Shown here: one piece after another, positions 37,350 through 50,073 of the stretch
Numbering within the stretch: position 1 is the stretch's first letter
Layout of the letters: every line of letters starts with the position of its first letter
Origin: Phlebopus portentosus
Taxonomy: Eukaryota; Basidiomycota; Agaricomycetes; Boletales; Boletinellaceae
Direction of reading: 5' to 3'
Assembly: GCA_037892935.1 (NCBI GenBank)
Contig: JAYXKI010000003.1
Span: 558,001 to 622,000, forward strand
DNA length: 64,000 nt
Made by a program: the position numbers and the translations under genes
Notes under the pieces: model-generated
The model's database searches: none
Seen by the model: the letters and a program-made list of their open reading frames with translations, nothing else
Told to the model about the DNA's origin: nothing

Positions 37350-39368
37350 CTAGCCGCGTGTTCGAAGATTGTACGCCTCCGTCTGTTGGAAGTTCTGAAT
37401 CTCAGCTTCGCTATCCAGCATCATCTAGGATCTTCATAAGCAAGACATACTAAAAACGAGAGAATAAATCCCTACTCACCTCTTCAGCCATCATATAGAT
37501 ATCCGAATTTGGTCGATTATACATCAACGAGTTAGCAAACATGAGATAAATGTCTCGCTGATACTCGTTCGACGAACTGATTCGTCCATCTTTCACCCGG
37601 TTTTTGATCGTCTTCAAGTCCATGGGTCGTTTCACAATATCTTGATAATCCGGGGCTTCGGAAGGCTTGATAGGATTATGGAAGATCGTGCCGTTTCTGT
37701 GCGCTGTTATCTGCGCATGCAACATTAGAATGACGCTTTGGAAGCGCTTGCGTTCTATTGGCCTAAAGTCAGTACCAATGCATGAACGCAGCTCAAAACG
37801 TCACGAACCCTTGGCATCTTTCGTTCCTGCTGTTGATGGAATCGCAGACGGCGTCGCGGGTGCGGGAGACTCCGCGGTCTCCACAGGCTCCGATTTGTCT
37901 CTTGCACGCTTCCTGTCCCTAGAATACTCGGCTCCATCGGCGTCTGATGCCCTCCGTTTACCTGGTGAAGCCTCGGCAATCAATACGAAACCAGATAATC
38001 GCAGAATTCTTACCTTCCAGTCGTTCTTGAAGAGCTGGAGTCCATTCGCGAGATACCAGTTCCGTGGTTTCGTCTTCTCTTGATACGGTCTGGTCAGGAG
38101 ATATCTCTGGCGCAGCTTCCGCGTCCTCTTCCATCTCTTCCTCCTCGGCCTTCGCTTCTTGTACCTCTTCATCTGTGGCTGGCATCTCTTCATCCTCATC
38201 ATGAGCCGGGGTAGGAGATTTGATCGTCTCCGCAGGCTCCTTGCGCGTCTGGGAACGTGTCTTTGGCACATGCTTTGGAGATATCAGAGGTTGGTCTTCT
38301 GAAGCGGGAGGTACTGGGCTAAGCTTGGATTCAGTTGACATGGATTCTGAGGGCTGTTCTTCTGCAGCTTGTGATGTTTCTTGCCGAGGCGATGATTCCG
38401 CCGCCGGGGGTGACGATGGACGTATTGGCGACGACACATCCATTGGCGCTTCACCGTCTGAACTGGGCATTTCTACTGGAAGCTCGTCCTACCATGACAA
38501 CATAAGTAATTATTCGCAAGCCTGAAAGAGAAGAGGTGTACGTTTTGTTGGTCTTCCACAGGTGCCTCCATTCGCGCAGGGGCAGAATCTTCTCTGACAG
38601 CCTGAGAACCGGAAGTAAGCATCAGTAAAGTACGGGAGTAACTCCACATACCGCTGATTCCATAGACTCTGAAAACAACAACATCGTAAGTTTGTGCAAC
38701 AGATTGTTCAGCCACAGCTAGCCTTACCAGGTGTTTTGGCCGGAACGGCGGGAGGTAAGTCAAATGAAACTTCCGCTCCGCCAAGCTTAGCTCTTATCCT
38801 GTCATCCCATTTCCCGGCTCTGATTTCTTCAATTTGCGTCACTAGTGTTCTACAAACGACTGAGTTCCTCAGAACCACGCATTCACAATATGTACTCACT
38901 TAAACCGCTCTTCCTCAGTAGCAATTTGATTCCGTAGTTCCGCGACACGATCACGATAGAACCTCTGAGCTAGTTGAGCATGTATCGGAGCTATGAGAGA
39001 GCGTCAGAGTCATGTGTCAAGTCCGGCTTGTCAAGACCAACATTTCTTCGCTTCACACAAATCCGTCCTAATCTGGAGTTCAGTCAATTTCCAAGTGGGT
39101 CAGCCACAGATTACACATACCTCTCAATATCAGCTTCCTTCATCAGATAATTATATATAGAGATGCAAGATTGGACAGTGGAGAAGTTCTTCGGCTTCGA
39201 GATGAGAGGGTGTTTAGACAAAACTTTCGCGATCTCAGTCCAGGCCGACTGCCGTGCCCCATACTCGTATACGGCTTGAGCGAAGATTAAGCGGTCGCGC
39301 GAAGATAAAGAGGCGAAGTCTTCTGCTGCGGCAAGAGCTCCACGGGTAACACGACCTGCAGGAGGCAT
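37350..39368 (-). CDS. BRD8/Bdc1-like bromodomain protein (NuA4/SWR-type chromatin complex)
   Basis: Likely acetyl-lysine reader in a NuA4- or SWR-type complex. Ten exons give 517 residues: 39368-39121, 39067-39042, 38990-38900, 38849-38728, 38668-38652, 38601-38542, 38488-38014, 37961-37805, 37762-37480, 37424-37350. The N-terminus is SANT-like (SSRDRLIFAQAVYEYGARQS, AWTEIAKVLSKHP, NFSTVQSCISIYNYLMKEAD) and is followed by a coiled coil (YRDRVAELRNQIATEEERFK). A long acidic, Ser/Pro-rich linker has a basic patch GKRRASDADG. The C-terminal bromodomain is IERKRFQSVILMLHAQITAH, PDYQDIVKRPMDLKTIKNRV and IYLMFANSLMYNRPNSDIYM; the Asn that binds acetyl-lysine is in YNRPNSD. This domain order (SANT-like N-terminus, C-terminal bromodomain) matches S. 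pombe Bdc1 and animal BRD8. Confidence 0.87.
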
Positions 39369-39577
39369 CGTAGTGGTGTCGGACTTGCAGTACGTATTTA
39401 CTGAACGTGTATGGTAGACGTGGTTTAAACTTCCAATCAATTTTGGATTGAGAAGAGCACGTGACTCACAAAACCAAAAATATTTCCGAATAAAATTCAG
39501 CATTTCTTGCTTGCTTTCGTCCTTTCTGACCCCAGCTCTTTACCTTAAAAAAGATCACCGCTGTTGGTATAGTCAAG

Positions 39578-41330
39578 ATGAGCAAAGTAGTCTTCGGTAA
39601 GTGTTATGTCGGTGATGACATGATTGTTCCGTGAATCTCAACTTGTCGTACTCAGTTGGAAATGTACCGTACCAGATGGGAGAAGTGAGCGTGTGCCGCT
39701 AGTCAAAGCAATGATCTCTTGGACTCATACTTGCTTCAGGAACAGCTGATAGATATATTCAAGACTGTTGGACATGTGGTGGGCTTCCGGTACGTCGTAC
39801 ATCAATGCAAGCGGTGGTGGTGACTCTGACAAAGCTCCTCGTATTGTCCGTCTCTTTGTTCTTTTTAGACTAGTATACGACAGAGAGTCAGGCAAACCCA
39901 AAGGATATGGGTTCTGCGAATTCGCGGGTAGCTATTATGTTTCTCAGAATAGAGGAATGACCAGACTCAGTTAAACTAACAACCGCTCGTTTGATTGTGT
40001 CCGATGTCCGTTGTCCGCTCATGCATTGTCCGAACCACATTCATCTCGTCTTGCGGTTGTCTGAAATGCGTGACTTTATTATGCATATACCGGCACTTGG
40101 CTCTCCCTACTACAGACCATGAGACAGCGATGTCAGCCGTACGGAACCTCAACAACACGGATTGTGGCGGTCGGAACCTGCGTATCGACTTGGCAGACTC
40201 GGACCCATACCTCGAAGGCAAGACCACAGTACACGGAGAGATCATCGACGCCGGCGAAACACGAGCGCAATGGCGGCAACGCGAATTCAAACGCGATGAT
40301 GACCGCTCGCGCGGCCCTGATAGGGAGTTCTTGAAATCGTTGCCGCCTGGTGTCCCATTGGCGCCGGGAGTTACGGCGCTTGACGCGATTAGCCACAGGC
40401 TTGCGACTATTGAACCAGCCCAGTTGACGGAAGTTCTTGCCCAGATGAAGGTCCGAGGGGTGTAACTCTCTTTCGTCTTCTGATTGTCACTGAGTTTCAT
40501 GACCTTAGGCGTTCGTCATAAACCATCCTGAACAGGCTCGCACCCTTCTTGTCTCGCATCCACAGCTCGCATATGGCCTCTTCCAAGCGTTATTACTTAA
40601 CAGAATCGTTGATCCGGCAATTCTCCAGGTCCGTAGACTTTGTCTCAGCTACGCTTGGATTGACGCTGAGTACCTTCTCTCTCACACAGAGAATGCTAGC
40701 AGCCACGCAAGCAGCCACCTCAACCCCTACTCCAGGAGGTGTTCCAGCCCCAGGCGCATCAACGCCGCGCCCACCCGCACCTCCTCAAGTCGTACAACAT
40801 ACAACAGCACAAATGCCTCCCGTGTCGTCTATACCAGCACCTCCGACTCCGTCTCAATTTCCACCATTCCCACCGAATCTTCAACAACAGCAGGCACCTT
40901 CTCCAGTCCCACCGGCTCAGCATCAGGCCTACTATCATCAGCCCACTCCGCCTCACCAGCCTGCACAGCCCGTGGTCCCTCCGCCTGTGCAATCGTCTAC
41001 TCCTGTCGCGGGAGCACCGGCTGCATCGTCGGCTCCGGTTCCTTCTGCTGCTCCTGCTGCGACGCCTCAGATTAACTTACCAGATAACATTGATCCCGCA
41101 CAACGAGCACGTCTTGTTGTCTTTCGTTTATTTGTTTTTGCCAGCTAACATTTTATGTAGGCGATGCTACAACACGTACTGGCCCTTCCATTGGAGCAGG
41201 TCCAAAGCTTGCCGCCTATTGAACGGGAGGCTATTATGTTACTGGTCTGTATAAGTTCTTTCTAAGGGCGGTCGGGGTGCTAATCATTTAACTATAGCGA
41301 GCTCAATTCTTAAAGCCGCCGGCTGCTTAG
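39578..41330 (+). CDS. RNA15: Cleavage stimulation factor subunit 2 (CstF-64 / Rna15)
   Basis: Binds U/GU-rich elements downstream of the poly(A) site in pre-mRNA 3'-end processing; nuclear. Nine exons: 39578-39596, 39656-39684, 39740-39789, 39869-39927, 40116-40450, 40509-40628, 40690-41115, 41161-41244, 41298-41330; 384 residues. The RRM occupies residues 1-80 with RNP2 VVFVGNVPYQ and RNP1 KGYGFCEF. The hinge domain contains PPGVPLAPGVTALDAISHRL and FVINHPEQARTLLVSHPQLA, then GLFQALLLNRIVDPAILQRM. A Pro/Ala/Gln-rich linker is followed by the compact C-terminal helix bundle (AMLQHVLALPLEQVQSLPPI, EREAIMLLRAQFL), the Pcf11-binding domain. The donor of exon 7 is uncertain by a few codons. Confidence 0.94.
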
Positions 41331-41547
41331 CAGAGTGTAGAACTCCTTTAGTCTAGCCTTGCTTCCTGGCCATGTACCGCATAGGTGATTGGTAATGTAG
41401 TGACTCGATCAAGGGATAGTTCTACAGATCCACACAGTAATGCAAGTACAGTTTAACATTTGGTTTTATATCGGTGAAGATGAAACAGAAAACCGAGCAA
41501 ACAAGACTCTCTCAGCATTATAATGCAAACGCTTCAAGCCGGCGAGC

Positions 41548-42139
41548 TCATTCAGTCGGAACATAGTCCTCATCGTCAGCGTCATCCGCTTCCTCGATGG
41601 GCTGAAAATGATGGACGTCAGAAGATACGAATGTGGAAAGCTACAAGAAACTGACCTTGTCGAGCAAGACTGCAGCGGATACCTCCTGTACGTAGTAGAT
41701 GGAACAATTGTAGATCATTGAGCCAAGCAGGCAACAATGATAGAACTTACCGTTGATTTCACTTCCTCGATTTCATCAACCTCTTCGTCATCCTGTACGT
41801 TCAGGGCCGTGTTAAGCGTGCAGTTCACTGTGTAACATACACACAACTACTCACATCCTCATCGGAGCTCATCTCCGCTTCTTCCTCCTCGAAATCTTCT
41901 GGAAGATCCAATCCCGCTACGAGAAGCGACTGTCCTGGGATTGTGACCACCTTGTAAGGACTCGTAGTTGCAGCAGGGACCTCAACAGAAACAGATGACG
42001 CGCGTTAGGCAAAGACAACCTCGCACACATCGTGCTTACTCACTTCGTCAACGTCCATACTATCATCCGCGAGTTCAATTGGTTTGGAAGGCTCAGACGA
42101 CACATTTGACGCGTCATTCACGTTCATTGGCGTGGCCAT
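41548..42139 (-). CDS. Small acidic protein of unknown function
   Basis: Not recognised. Five small exons, 42139-42044, 41980-41855, 41792-41751, 41685-41656, 41601-41548, all phase 0, give 115 residues. Acidic throughout (MDVDEVP, DLPEDFEEEEAEMSSDED, DEEVDEIEEVKST, IEEADDADDEDYVPTE), with one hydrophobic patch SPYKVVTIPGQSLLVAGLDL that may form a small beta structure. The length and charge recall small histone-chaperone or nuclear adaptor proteins, but no such motif (for example Chz) is present. All splice sites are canonical and every exon keeps frame, which supports a real gene. It converges with RNA15, leaving 217 bp. Confidence 0.6.
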
Positions 42140-42612
42140 TCCGCGTCGTCACCTTGTTTTGCTTGAAAGTGAGTAGAGGAAGAAGATTATAGATGGTGGT
42201 CGAAAGCAAAACGCGTTGTGGTTTATTCTCTCGCATAGAGCGGTATTTATATCGGCACGTGAGTGCGTGGCTCTGTCGGCGTCGGCTAATGAGACATGTT
42301 TACTCGAGGTCCCACAAGTAACCGTGCTAGACAGATTAGATCAAAAATATCAGGTGCATTACAAACCATCTGATGGCCCTTGAATCGAGTAGAAGTGAGA
42401 TCGCACGCTCTATGAGCCTTTGACGAGTTGTCCGGTTGGTCTTCAAGTTGTTTCGGGCGAACAAAGAAAGTGAATCGCAAGGCATGAAAGAAAAGCTCTA
42501 TTGTACATCATGCATAGACAGGTAGCACACGGATGGCTGCAGTACATCGATACATCTTTACCGACCGTACCTGAACACGAGAGGTTAGCATGGAATTTGC
42601 GCGTGACAGTGA
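42140..42612. other. Intergenic region upstream of the acidic protein gene
   Basis: 473 bp between two minus-strand genes. It includes GCACGTGAG near 42256, an E-box-like CACGTG about 120 bp upstream of the start. No coding evidence. Confidence 0.35.
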
Positions 42613-43311
<699 letters not shown>

Positions 43312-43822
43312 CCTTACTCGAGAAACAGGAACTTTACAAGATACAACGAAACGTGGTCTCGTTACGAACGGGAGGTCGACGAAGAGTATGAGTACAAGAG
43401 ACGCGCATAGGGCGTCGATGTCTTCATCTACCGTAAGCATCAGAGTACGTAAGAACTTCCCGGAATGGCAGTAATCTTATCTGATGCACACAGCCTTGTC
43501 GTGTGTTTGGCCCTCACAAACCAAGAGAACGAAAAAGAAAGATAGGAAGTATTTGAGTCGCTTTAGACGCTCTATGATATACACGGGGACGTTGTGATCT
43601 TTTCGACCAGTAGTACTCTATTCTGACATTCTCTTCAGCTTTCTTTGCGTGGACACTTTGCTGAACAAAAAGCGGCACACATTCAAGTTCCGACCAGAAT
43701 TAAAGTTCAATACACCCGAGCTTGCTTGATAAGAATTCCTTACCTGGATACAGCCGCAAGAATTCACAGAGAAACACTGAAAGCATGTCATTCAAACTCC
43801 GCGTGAACACTCAATTAGCGAG

Positions 43823-43838
43823 ACGCGTCGCGACGCGT
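43823..43838. promoter_or_regulatory. Perfect 16-bp palindrome with two MluI (MCB-like) boxes
   Basis: ACGCGTCGCGACGCGT is self-complementary and holds two ACGCGT hexamers, the site of fungal MBF (Mbp1/Swi6-type) factors that drive G1/S genes. It lies 512 bp upstream of the RBX1 start, on that gene's promoter side. Function is inferred from the motif alone. Confidence 0.4.
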
Positions 43839-45175
43839 TAACTGCTTCCGCCTTCTCTTGATGCGCATATATATATTTAAAATCTATTTCTCATATCTCT
43901 CTCGAGGTCACCTGTGCACAATCGTATCTTCTGCTTATCTATACCCATATCCACACTTAACTCGGTGATTTTACTCGACCGAAAGTAGTAAGCCGGAAGA
44001 CTCGGAAGTCCGAACGAGACTGATCTTACCATGTAGCGCTATAGCATGGACACGGTACGGACATTAAGTCTCCTTCTCCTGGATCCCTTTATTCCCGGGG
44101 TGTTAGTGGCTTAGTTCATTACCGAGGTGTAGAGATCGAAACACGTAAGAGCAACTCTTGCCCTACTATAGTCAAATCCTCCGAATGGCCCTTATCTACT
44201 CGGGACGGATCACGCAAGCCACATAAATTGAAGGAAGCTTTGCACTGAAAGGAAGAAGGAAGATCTCAAAGCGGATCTCTAGGGTGCGAAAGGGGCGATT
44301 CACGCCACTCGGAGCTTACGTAGCCTAATCCGATTCTTCCTTGTCTTCCAACCAAGAAAGCCGACTTCGGAATCAAATGAAACGCGCGGGGATGAGGGCA
44401 TACAAGGTCCACACCTAGGCCCACCCTATCACCCCTACGCATCCACGCTTTATCGGGGAAGAAGCGCCGATGCTTATTGCTTCAATGCTTTCCGAGCAAC
44501 GCTACACTACGATAAGCAACAGCCCCTCCGAGGGACACGTCACGCGTACTCATCTTGTCATCGGATGACTCACGAGGGTAGGTCATCCCTACTCATCCCC
44601 ACTCATACATCAAATCAATTGCCTCTTTAGGATTCTCCGAAGGCTTCGACACGCTGATAGTGATACGGTCTTCGCATGGCTACCGCGTTGCTAGTACTCG
44701 CCCTCATCAGCTACGGACCAGGTTCTGCCCCACATGTGGTGTACGCGCGAACCCGCCAAGCCATCGGGCCCATATCACACTTCCGCCTAACTTCCACCTC
44801 AATTTGAGGACTTCAATTCACGCCTTGCGATACTTACGTGTCTCCTTCCCGAAGCGCCACTTCTCCGGCAACAGCGTGCGAGCGCCCGCAGCTCTCATAC
44901 CGCCCACGCGATCACCTCCCGCTCCGGCATTAAGGTCAAGCGCCCAAAATTGGCCAGTCAGGCTTATCACTTATCTCGAATCTTCATCCCTCCACACGAG
45001 CAGATGATCAAGTATATTTACTCCAGAAGCTTTCAAAGCGCAAAAGAAAGCACAAAAGACACATCACCTGCTCACAAACTTTCCCAGTCCCGTTTAGTTT
45101 AAACTTTTAGTGTCACGACGATCACACTGTATCACGGAAGAACGGCGTGCATATACCATTCATAAACTGTAGTAA

Positions 45176-45176
<1 letters not shown>

Positions 45177-45206
<30 letters not shown>
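45177..45206. repeat. Microsatellite (TATG)7
   Basis: Seven uninterrupted TATG units followed by TA. A simple tandem repeat likely to vary between strains. Confidence 0.95.
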
Positions 45207-45240
45207 CACACAATTCGTATGATACAGATATACACAACAC

Positions 45241-45255
45241 GACGACGACGACGAC
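45241..45255. repeat. Short (GAC)5 repeat
   Basis: Five GAC units. A partly complementary GTCATC/GTC-rich stretch lies at about 45271-45298, so the pair could form a hairpin. Confidence 0.85.
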
Positions 45256-46284
45256 AATACCAAGAACGCAGTCATCGTCATCGTCATTGTTGTCGTCAAA
45301 AATGATCTGTCCGTGGGACAAGAAAACAGGAAAGGTGGAAACTAGCTAAATACTAAATAATCGGAAAAGCACGAGGAGAAGAGATACGGAATAAGGTAGG
45401 TGTTAAGAGTAAATAGAGGGAGCCTCGCCAAGGACTGTGGGGGTACAAGACCAAGGCAGATGACAAGATAAGAACAGCCGATATAGAGGAACTGAAAAGA
45501 AAGAAAGAAGAAACATTGCAGCATTAGAATTGGACGCAAAGGAATCGAGGGAGGATTGATTTGATTGGGTCGTCAAAGGTTGCCTGTATATGGAAAAGAC
45601 GTATGACTTGGATTGGATTGAATTGAATTATCGTTGCATGCGGGAAGGAGTCGGAGAAAATTGCAGCGTGTAGGGTTGGTGCAGCCATGATAGGGTATAG
45701 AATAGATAAAAAGCGTAAAGTCATGGGTCGAGAGAGTTAGAAAAATGAGATAAGAAGGCTAGCTTGCAAGAAGTCAAGAGAAGACATAGTCATAAGAACA
45801 CAGAATGAGAAATTTGGGGGTGGCATGAAGAAGCATAGCGTAAGAAGTAAAGTGAATCCATCATCCATCGATCGTCATGTGCATGGACCACACGCCAGGA
45901 AAGCGGCAAAGACTGAACATGTGAGGCATACTGATACGAGCACGGGCTGCGATAGCATTTGACAATGGAGTCAGAGAGCAGTCTGTGAAAATTCCGCGGA
46001 AGAAGCGAAAGCAGAGCGACAGGTGGATGAGGGTTTGGATCGCAACAAGAATCGACTGACAAAAATAGCAATTAGACAATTCCTTCTCCCTCAAACAGAC
46101 ACCGAGACTGCACGCAAGCATGATCGTGTTTACGGTGGTCGCTTGAGAGCGGTGATGAGCAAGAGTGGCGTAGTCGTAATCTTAAATGAGAACTGTGGAA
46201 TCCGTACAAGCGGATAGAGAGAATGCAAGACGGTGATTGGGCTGACGAGAACCTCGAATCTGATGGATGTCGAACGCGCGGAAC

Positions 46285-47931
46285 TCAAGTCTGACAACAG
46301 CTCCACGAACTTTGCTTGTTCATCCGCGCTTTCTCCTCTTCCTCGGCCTGCACCGACCAGGCAGGAGTCGGGACACTCGAAAGCATAACACTATCGCGTT
46401 TCTTCAGTTCATTCTCCTTCTCGATCAGGTCCTTCCGTTCGATTATCGCGGCAATCAGTGTGTCAAATAGATTCTTCACGCCTGTTAATGGTAGGAATAG
46501 ATGCGTCAGCAATCAAGGTACATGGGTAGATGGAACGACGCGTTGACGTCACAACGGGTGTTGTAAAGGAATGAACTAACCGAAGTCGTCTTTCGCAGAC
46601 ACTTCGAAGAGACTCATTCCCTTCTCCAGTCCCCATTCATCGTCATCCCATGAATCTTCATCCTCATCTTCCTCAGGGACACTGTTACTAGAACCATCTA
46701 GACCATCCATAAAACCTCCAGCTCCGGCCTTGAGCCCGAAATGACTCGCGAAGCGCGACGTTGTCGATGGCTGAACCGATCGATCCCGATCACGGTCAAG
46801 CAGTTTCTGGCGGATTGGAGAGCCGGCAGCATTAGAGGACTTTGCTCGTCGGAGAGGGCCACTCTCCACGGCAAGTCCATTGCCGAAACTCCAATTCACG
46901 GCCTGACGCGGATACGCAGTCGTCGAACGTCGCAACTCGGCTGGCCTGGCTAGGCTGCTGTCATCAAGTGCTTTAGGGGCGAGTTGGTCCGGGGGAGAAG
47001 GTCGTAAGGTCGTAAAGGACGTGAACCGGGGTCGGATGTAAGAAAGTGTGGACGTTGGAGGCTGTTCAGGTGGGGGAGGCGGAGGTGGAGGCGGGAACCA
47101 ACGAGCTATGGACAGCCGTACTCTGTCCGAAGTGACTTGACGATTTCTGTGCAGATCCGCTTTCGCGCCCACGATGTAGATAATCAAATCGGGTGAACAG
47201 TTCTTTTTGAGCTCTAAGCACGGCAAATATTAGCCCGATGACTCGCATATAGTATAGGCGTTAAGGGAGGAAAAGTAAAAGAAGAGTGGAGCGGAAACAG
47301 TAAATAAATTACTCGGAACAATTAAACGGACAGAGGTGATAGCACGGAAGGGAAACCTGTCACGCACCTTCGAGCCACCCACGGACGGCCTCGAATGTAG
47401 CGAGGTTGGTGATGTCGTAGAGCAATAAAGCGGCGTTTGCACCACGATAGTACATTGGAGCCTAAGCGCCGAGAGACAGTAGAATGTCAGTTAGCCAAGT
47501 CAGAAAGACCGGTGATGAACTCGCGCCGGAGTGCGCGGCGAACCGAGGGCCCGGGGAATAATGACTAGCTCGAATACGTACCATGCTCCTGAATCGTTCT
47601 TGCCCCGCAGTGTCCCATAGCTGGAGGCGTACCTTCAGTCCGTTTACATAGACCTTCTTCGTGACGAAGAACGCGCCGGTGGTGGAGGTGGTGTTTCGGG
47701 GATCGAACTTGTTTTGGGTGTATCGTTGAAGGAGACTGGTTTTGCCCACACCTTGTTCAAAGCGTCAGCCCTAAGCCCCAGAAGCGAAGTACGACGTGCA
47801 GAAAAGCACGATGAGATGCAATACTCACCAGTATTGCCCATAACGACTATCTTAGCGTCGATGGAGTGGGAATCGTAGGAGTAACGGGACTTGCCATAGC
47901 CGTCTAGAGGGGCATATTCTGAGACGTTCAT
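46285..47931 (-). CDS. Rab-family GTPase (Rab5/22-like) with about 150-residue insertion
   Basis: Small GTPase of membrane traffic. Exons 47931-47829, 47751-47582, 47461-47368, 47213-46581, 46481-46285 give 398 residues, about twice the usual Rab size. The P-loop is VVMGNTGVGKTSLLQRYTQN, switch I has TSTTGAFF, G3 is LWDTAGQERFRSM, and the segment APMYYRGANAALLLYDIT is of the Rab5/Rab22/31 type. G4 is IVGAKADL (AKAD instead of NKxD) and G5 is EVSAKDDFGVKNLFDTLI. Between G4 and G5 lies a low-complexity insert of about 150 residues with a nine-proline run (WFPPPPPPPPPE), Ser/Arg-rich sequence and an acidic patch (EEDEDEDSWDDDEW). The tail SSWSCCQT offers a double Cys for prenylation. All splice sites are canonical, and the insert is in the same exon as G4 and G5, so it is not a retained intron. 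Confidence 0.9.
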
Positions 47932-48464
47932 GGAGGACGTGGCAAGGGAGCGACGCGCGCAGAGTGCGACGGCGGTGAGTAGCGCGTGTTATAAGGGAAC
48001 GTGAGGGGGGGGGGCGGAATGAAAGAGGAAGGAAGAGGCGAGATCGAGAGCTTAAGGCGAATACTCAGGTTAGGAGTCCTCCGTGGACGAAGCACTAGCA
48101 CTAGCACATCACCCAGCAGGCGGGCGGGAAATTCAACAATCTTGGTCACGTGTACCATTTCATCTTTGGACTCGGCATCGGATCGAATACCGGCAATTTG
48201 GTTCCTTAAACATGATGCCTTGAGGCTCTCTTCCTCCTCAGAAGTCGGCACTTTCCCATTCAGACAGGAGGATATGAGAGATATCTGTTTAGTGTGCTGT
48301 TTCATCGCGTACAGCACCAAACGCGCAGCAAGTAAACAATGCATCGCTATGTGCAGGGCAGAAGCCACAGTCATGAAATGGTATACATGAAACCTTCATT
48401 TTGTGACGACTGCACCGATACCTACGTGTAGCATATAACACATGATAAGAACATGTCTATCAAT
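47932..48464. other. Intergenic region: Rab promoter and eS7 3' flank
   Basis: 533 bp between two minus-strand genes. It includes a run of nine or ten G on the plus strand near 48004 and a CACTAGCACTAGCAC direct repeat near 48093. No gene was seen. Confidence 0.4.
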
Positions 48465-49202
48465 CTATTCCGTCGTCTCAGCAGCACCAGCATCAACAAC
48501 AACAACAGGAAATTCGAACACCACATCCTTCCCGGTCAACCGGCGGTACACAGAAGTGAATGAGTCAAGCTTGTACTCCAGCAATGTCGCGTCCTTGGAG
48601 TCAAGGAAGCTAGTTTAGGCATCGTGTCAGAGGTCACTTATCGCAATTGGAAAATCAGTAAGATAGTTACGTACACTTTGAGCAGTTTTGATCCATCTAC
48701 GCTGAAACGTGTGCGCTTACCGACAATCTCGGTCGGGAAGACGAGATCCTCCAGCAGCTTTTCGTGCACGTTAGTCAGCGTCCTGCTGCGTGGGCGCTTC
48801 TGTTGCACACGGGAAGTACGGGTGGGCTTGCGGAGGATGCGACGTTGACCGATGAATACGACATGGCGATCTGAGAACTTCTTTCGAGTTCGCGTGTAAG
48901 TCTAGCGGATAAAATCGTCAATATCCCAGAATAAATGAATGGCTTGTAAATGAGACACACTTGGCCTGGATCTTGTGGAAGGCCTTTAGTTGGGGCACAG
49001 GGACGAAGACAACGATAGCCTTCTTGCCATCTCGAACGTCAACTTCACGAGCAGCAGAAATCTGAAGTGGGCGGAGCTCCGTCTTCAGGTCGGGTACATT
49101 GTTCTCCAAATCAATAAGTGCCTGTGCGACGGACGTCTCGACTTCGTCAGGAGGTGTTAAAGGCGCGTTTGCGATGCGCAGAAATTTATGTTGGACGGAC
49201 AT
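48465..49202 (-). CDS. RPS7: 40S ribosomal protein eS7 (RPS7), apparent frameshift in exon 2
   Basis: Structural protein of the small ribosomal subunit. Exons 49202-48961, 48901-48675, 48609-48465. Family segments are [120 protein letters not shown] and [20 protein letters not shown]. At the start of exon 2 the frame reads KLTRELE and then must shift to reach KKFSDRH. A fourth A in the AAA run at 48884-48882 restores it and gives 204 residues. Since eS7 is essential and normally single copy, this is almost certainly a missing base in the assembly. Confidence 0.95.
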
Positions 49203-50073
49203 GGTGGGGACTGCAAAAACAGCAAGATAACGTTAGCGTAATCCAATATCTCAAGTTCCAATCCAATCGATATTTGTTCATTCCACAACATTCCAACATT
49301 TCAAAGGCCATCCAACACGTTCAAATCCACGTCCTGAGAACGAAAATATGACGAAAAGTACTAACCTGCTCACCAAGGACGGGAATCTCGACGTTGCAGG
49401 CCTGTAGTGAACTTAGCGCTGGACACGGGGAACGTGACTATTGAGGCCGAGGTCGCGCCTTCGATCCGTCTGTCGGGTAAACTTAAATTTCACTCAATAA
49501 ATATATTTTCCTCATCAATTAATGTCTTTAATCCAGATCAGTAGCTGTGTCTGGGGTAGCTACGATGGAATAATAAGTTGAGGCCTTGGATGGATTTATT
49601 TGATGTTGGGATGAATTGGTCCATCATGATGCTGGATCATATCTATGATAGATCCGGGATGTGTTGTCAAAGGAGCCAAAAGATGATGATGACGATGAGA
49701 AGTGAGAAGCACCGTGGAGAAGCACAGGCGTGCTATCTTTGAGCAAACAATGATTCATTTCCTTCATACAAGCTATGTCCTGTGAAACCTAGTAGTAGAT
49801 AAATTTTGTTGAGGATGAAATGATAGAATGGATCGTTGAGGTTGGGGAATGATCCGGAGCGAGTAGGGTTTATAGATTATATTCAATTGGCGCGGATGCT
49901 TCGAAAAAAGAAGACTGGGTTGTATTTGTGCCCGTCTCGACCCTTGTGCCATTCCTTTCGCTCGATGTCCTGACAAGCTCAACATTCCCCTTCATTCTTT
50001 TCCTCCATCTCCCAACATCTCTCACACACTCTGACGCGTATTTGACAAGCGCTACTCCTGCTCCTTCGTCACG
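49203..50073. other. Divergent promoter region of RPS7 and the hydrolase-like gene
   Basis: 871 bp between divergent starts. A short sequence with donor- and acceptor-like ends just upstream of the RPS7 ATG (about 49203-49375) could be a 5' UTR intron, common in ribosomal protein genes. No coding evidence. Confidence 0.35.

Larger units (their letters stand above)
43312..46284. other. Gene-poor region of about 3 kb
   Basis: No supported gene. It contains an ACGCGT palindrome (43823-43838), a GATGACTCA...GTCATCC inverted motif (44563-44588), a TATG microsatellite (45177-45206) and a GAC repeat (45241-45255). An open frame at 44660-45007 on the plus strand has no recognisable motif. The right part (45340-46280) is purine-rich on the plus strand and is probably 3' flank of the Rab gene. 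Confidence 0.45.

Noticed and set aside
37951..38014. Suspected frameshift in the BRD8-like gene
   Set aside because: Moving the acceptor to the AG before 37961 restores the frame, and the full exon sum is a multiple of three.
44660..45007. 115-codon plus-strand frame with Cys-x2-Cys, considered as a zinc-finger gene
   Set aside because: Only one Cys pair, no partner ligands, no homology recalled and composition like the surrounding non-coding DNA.
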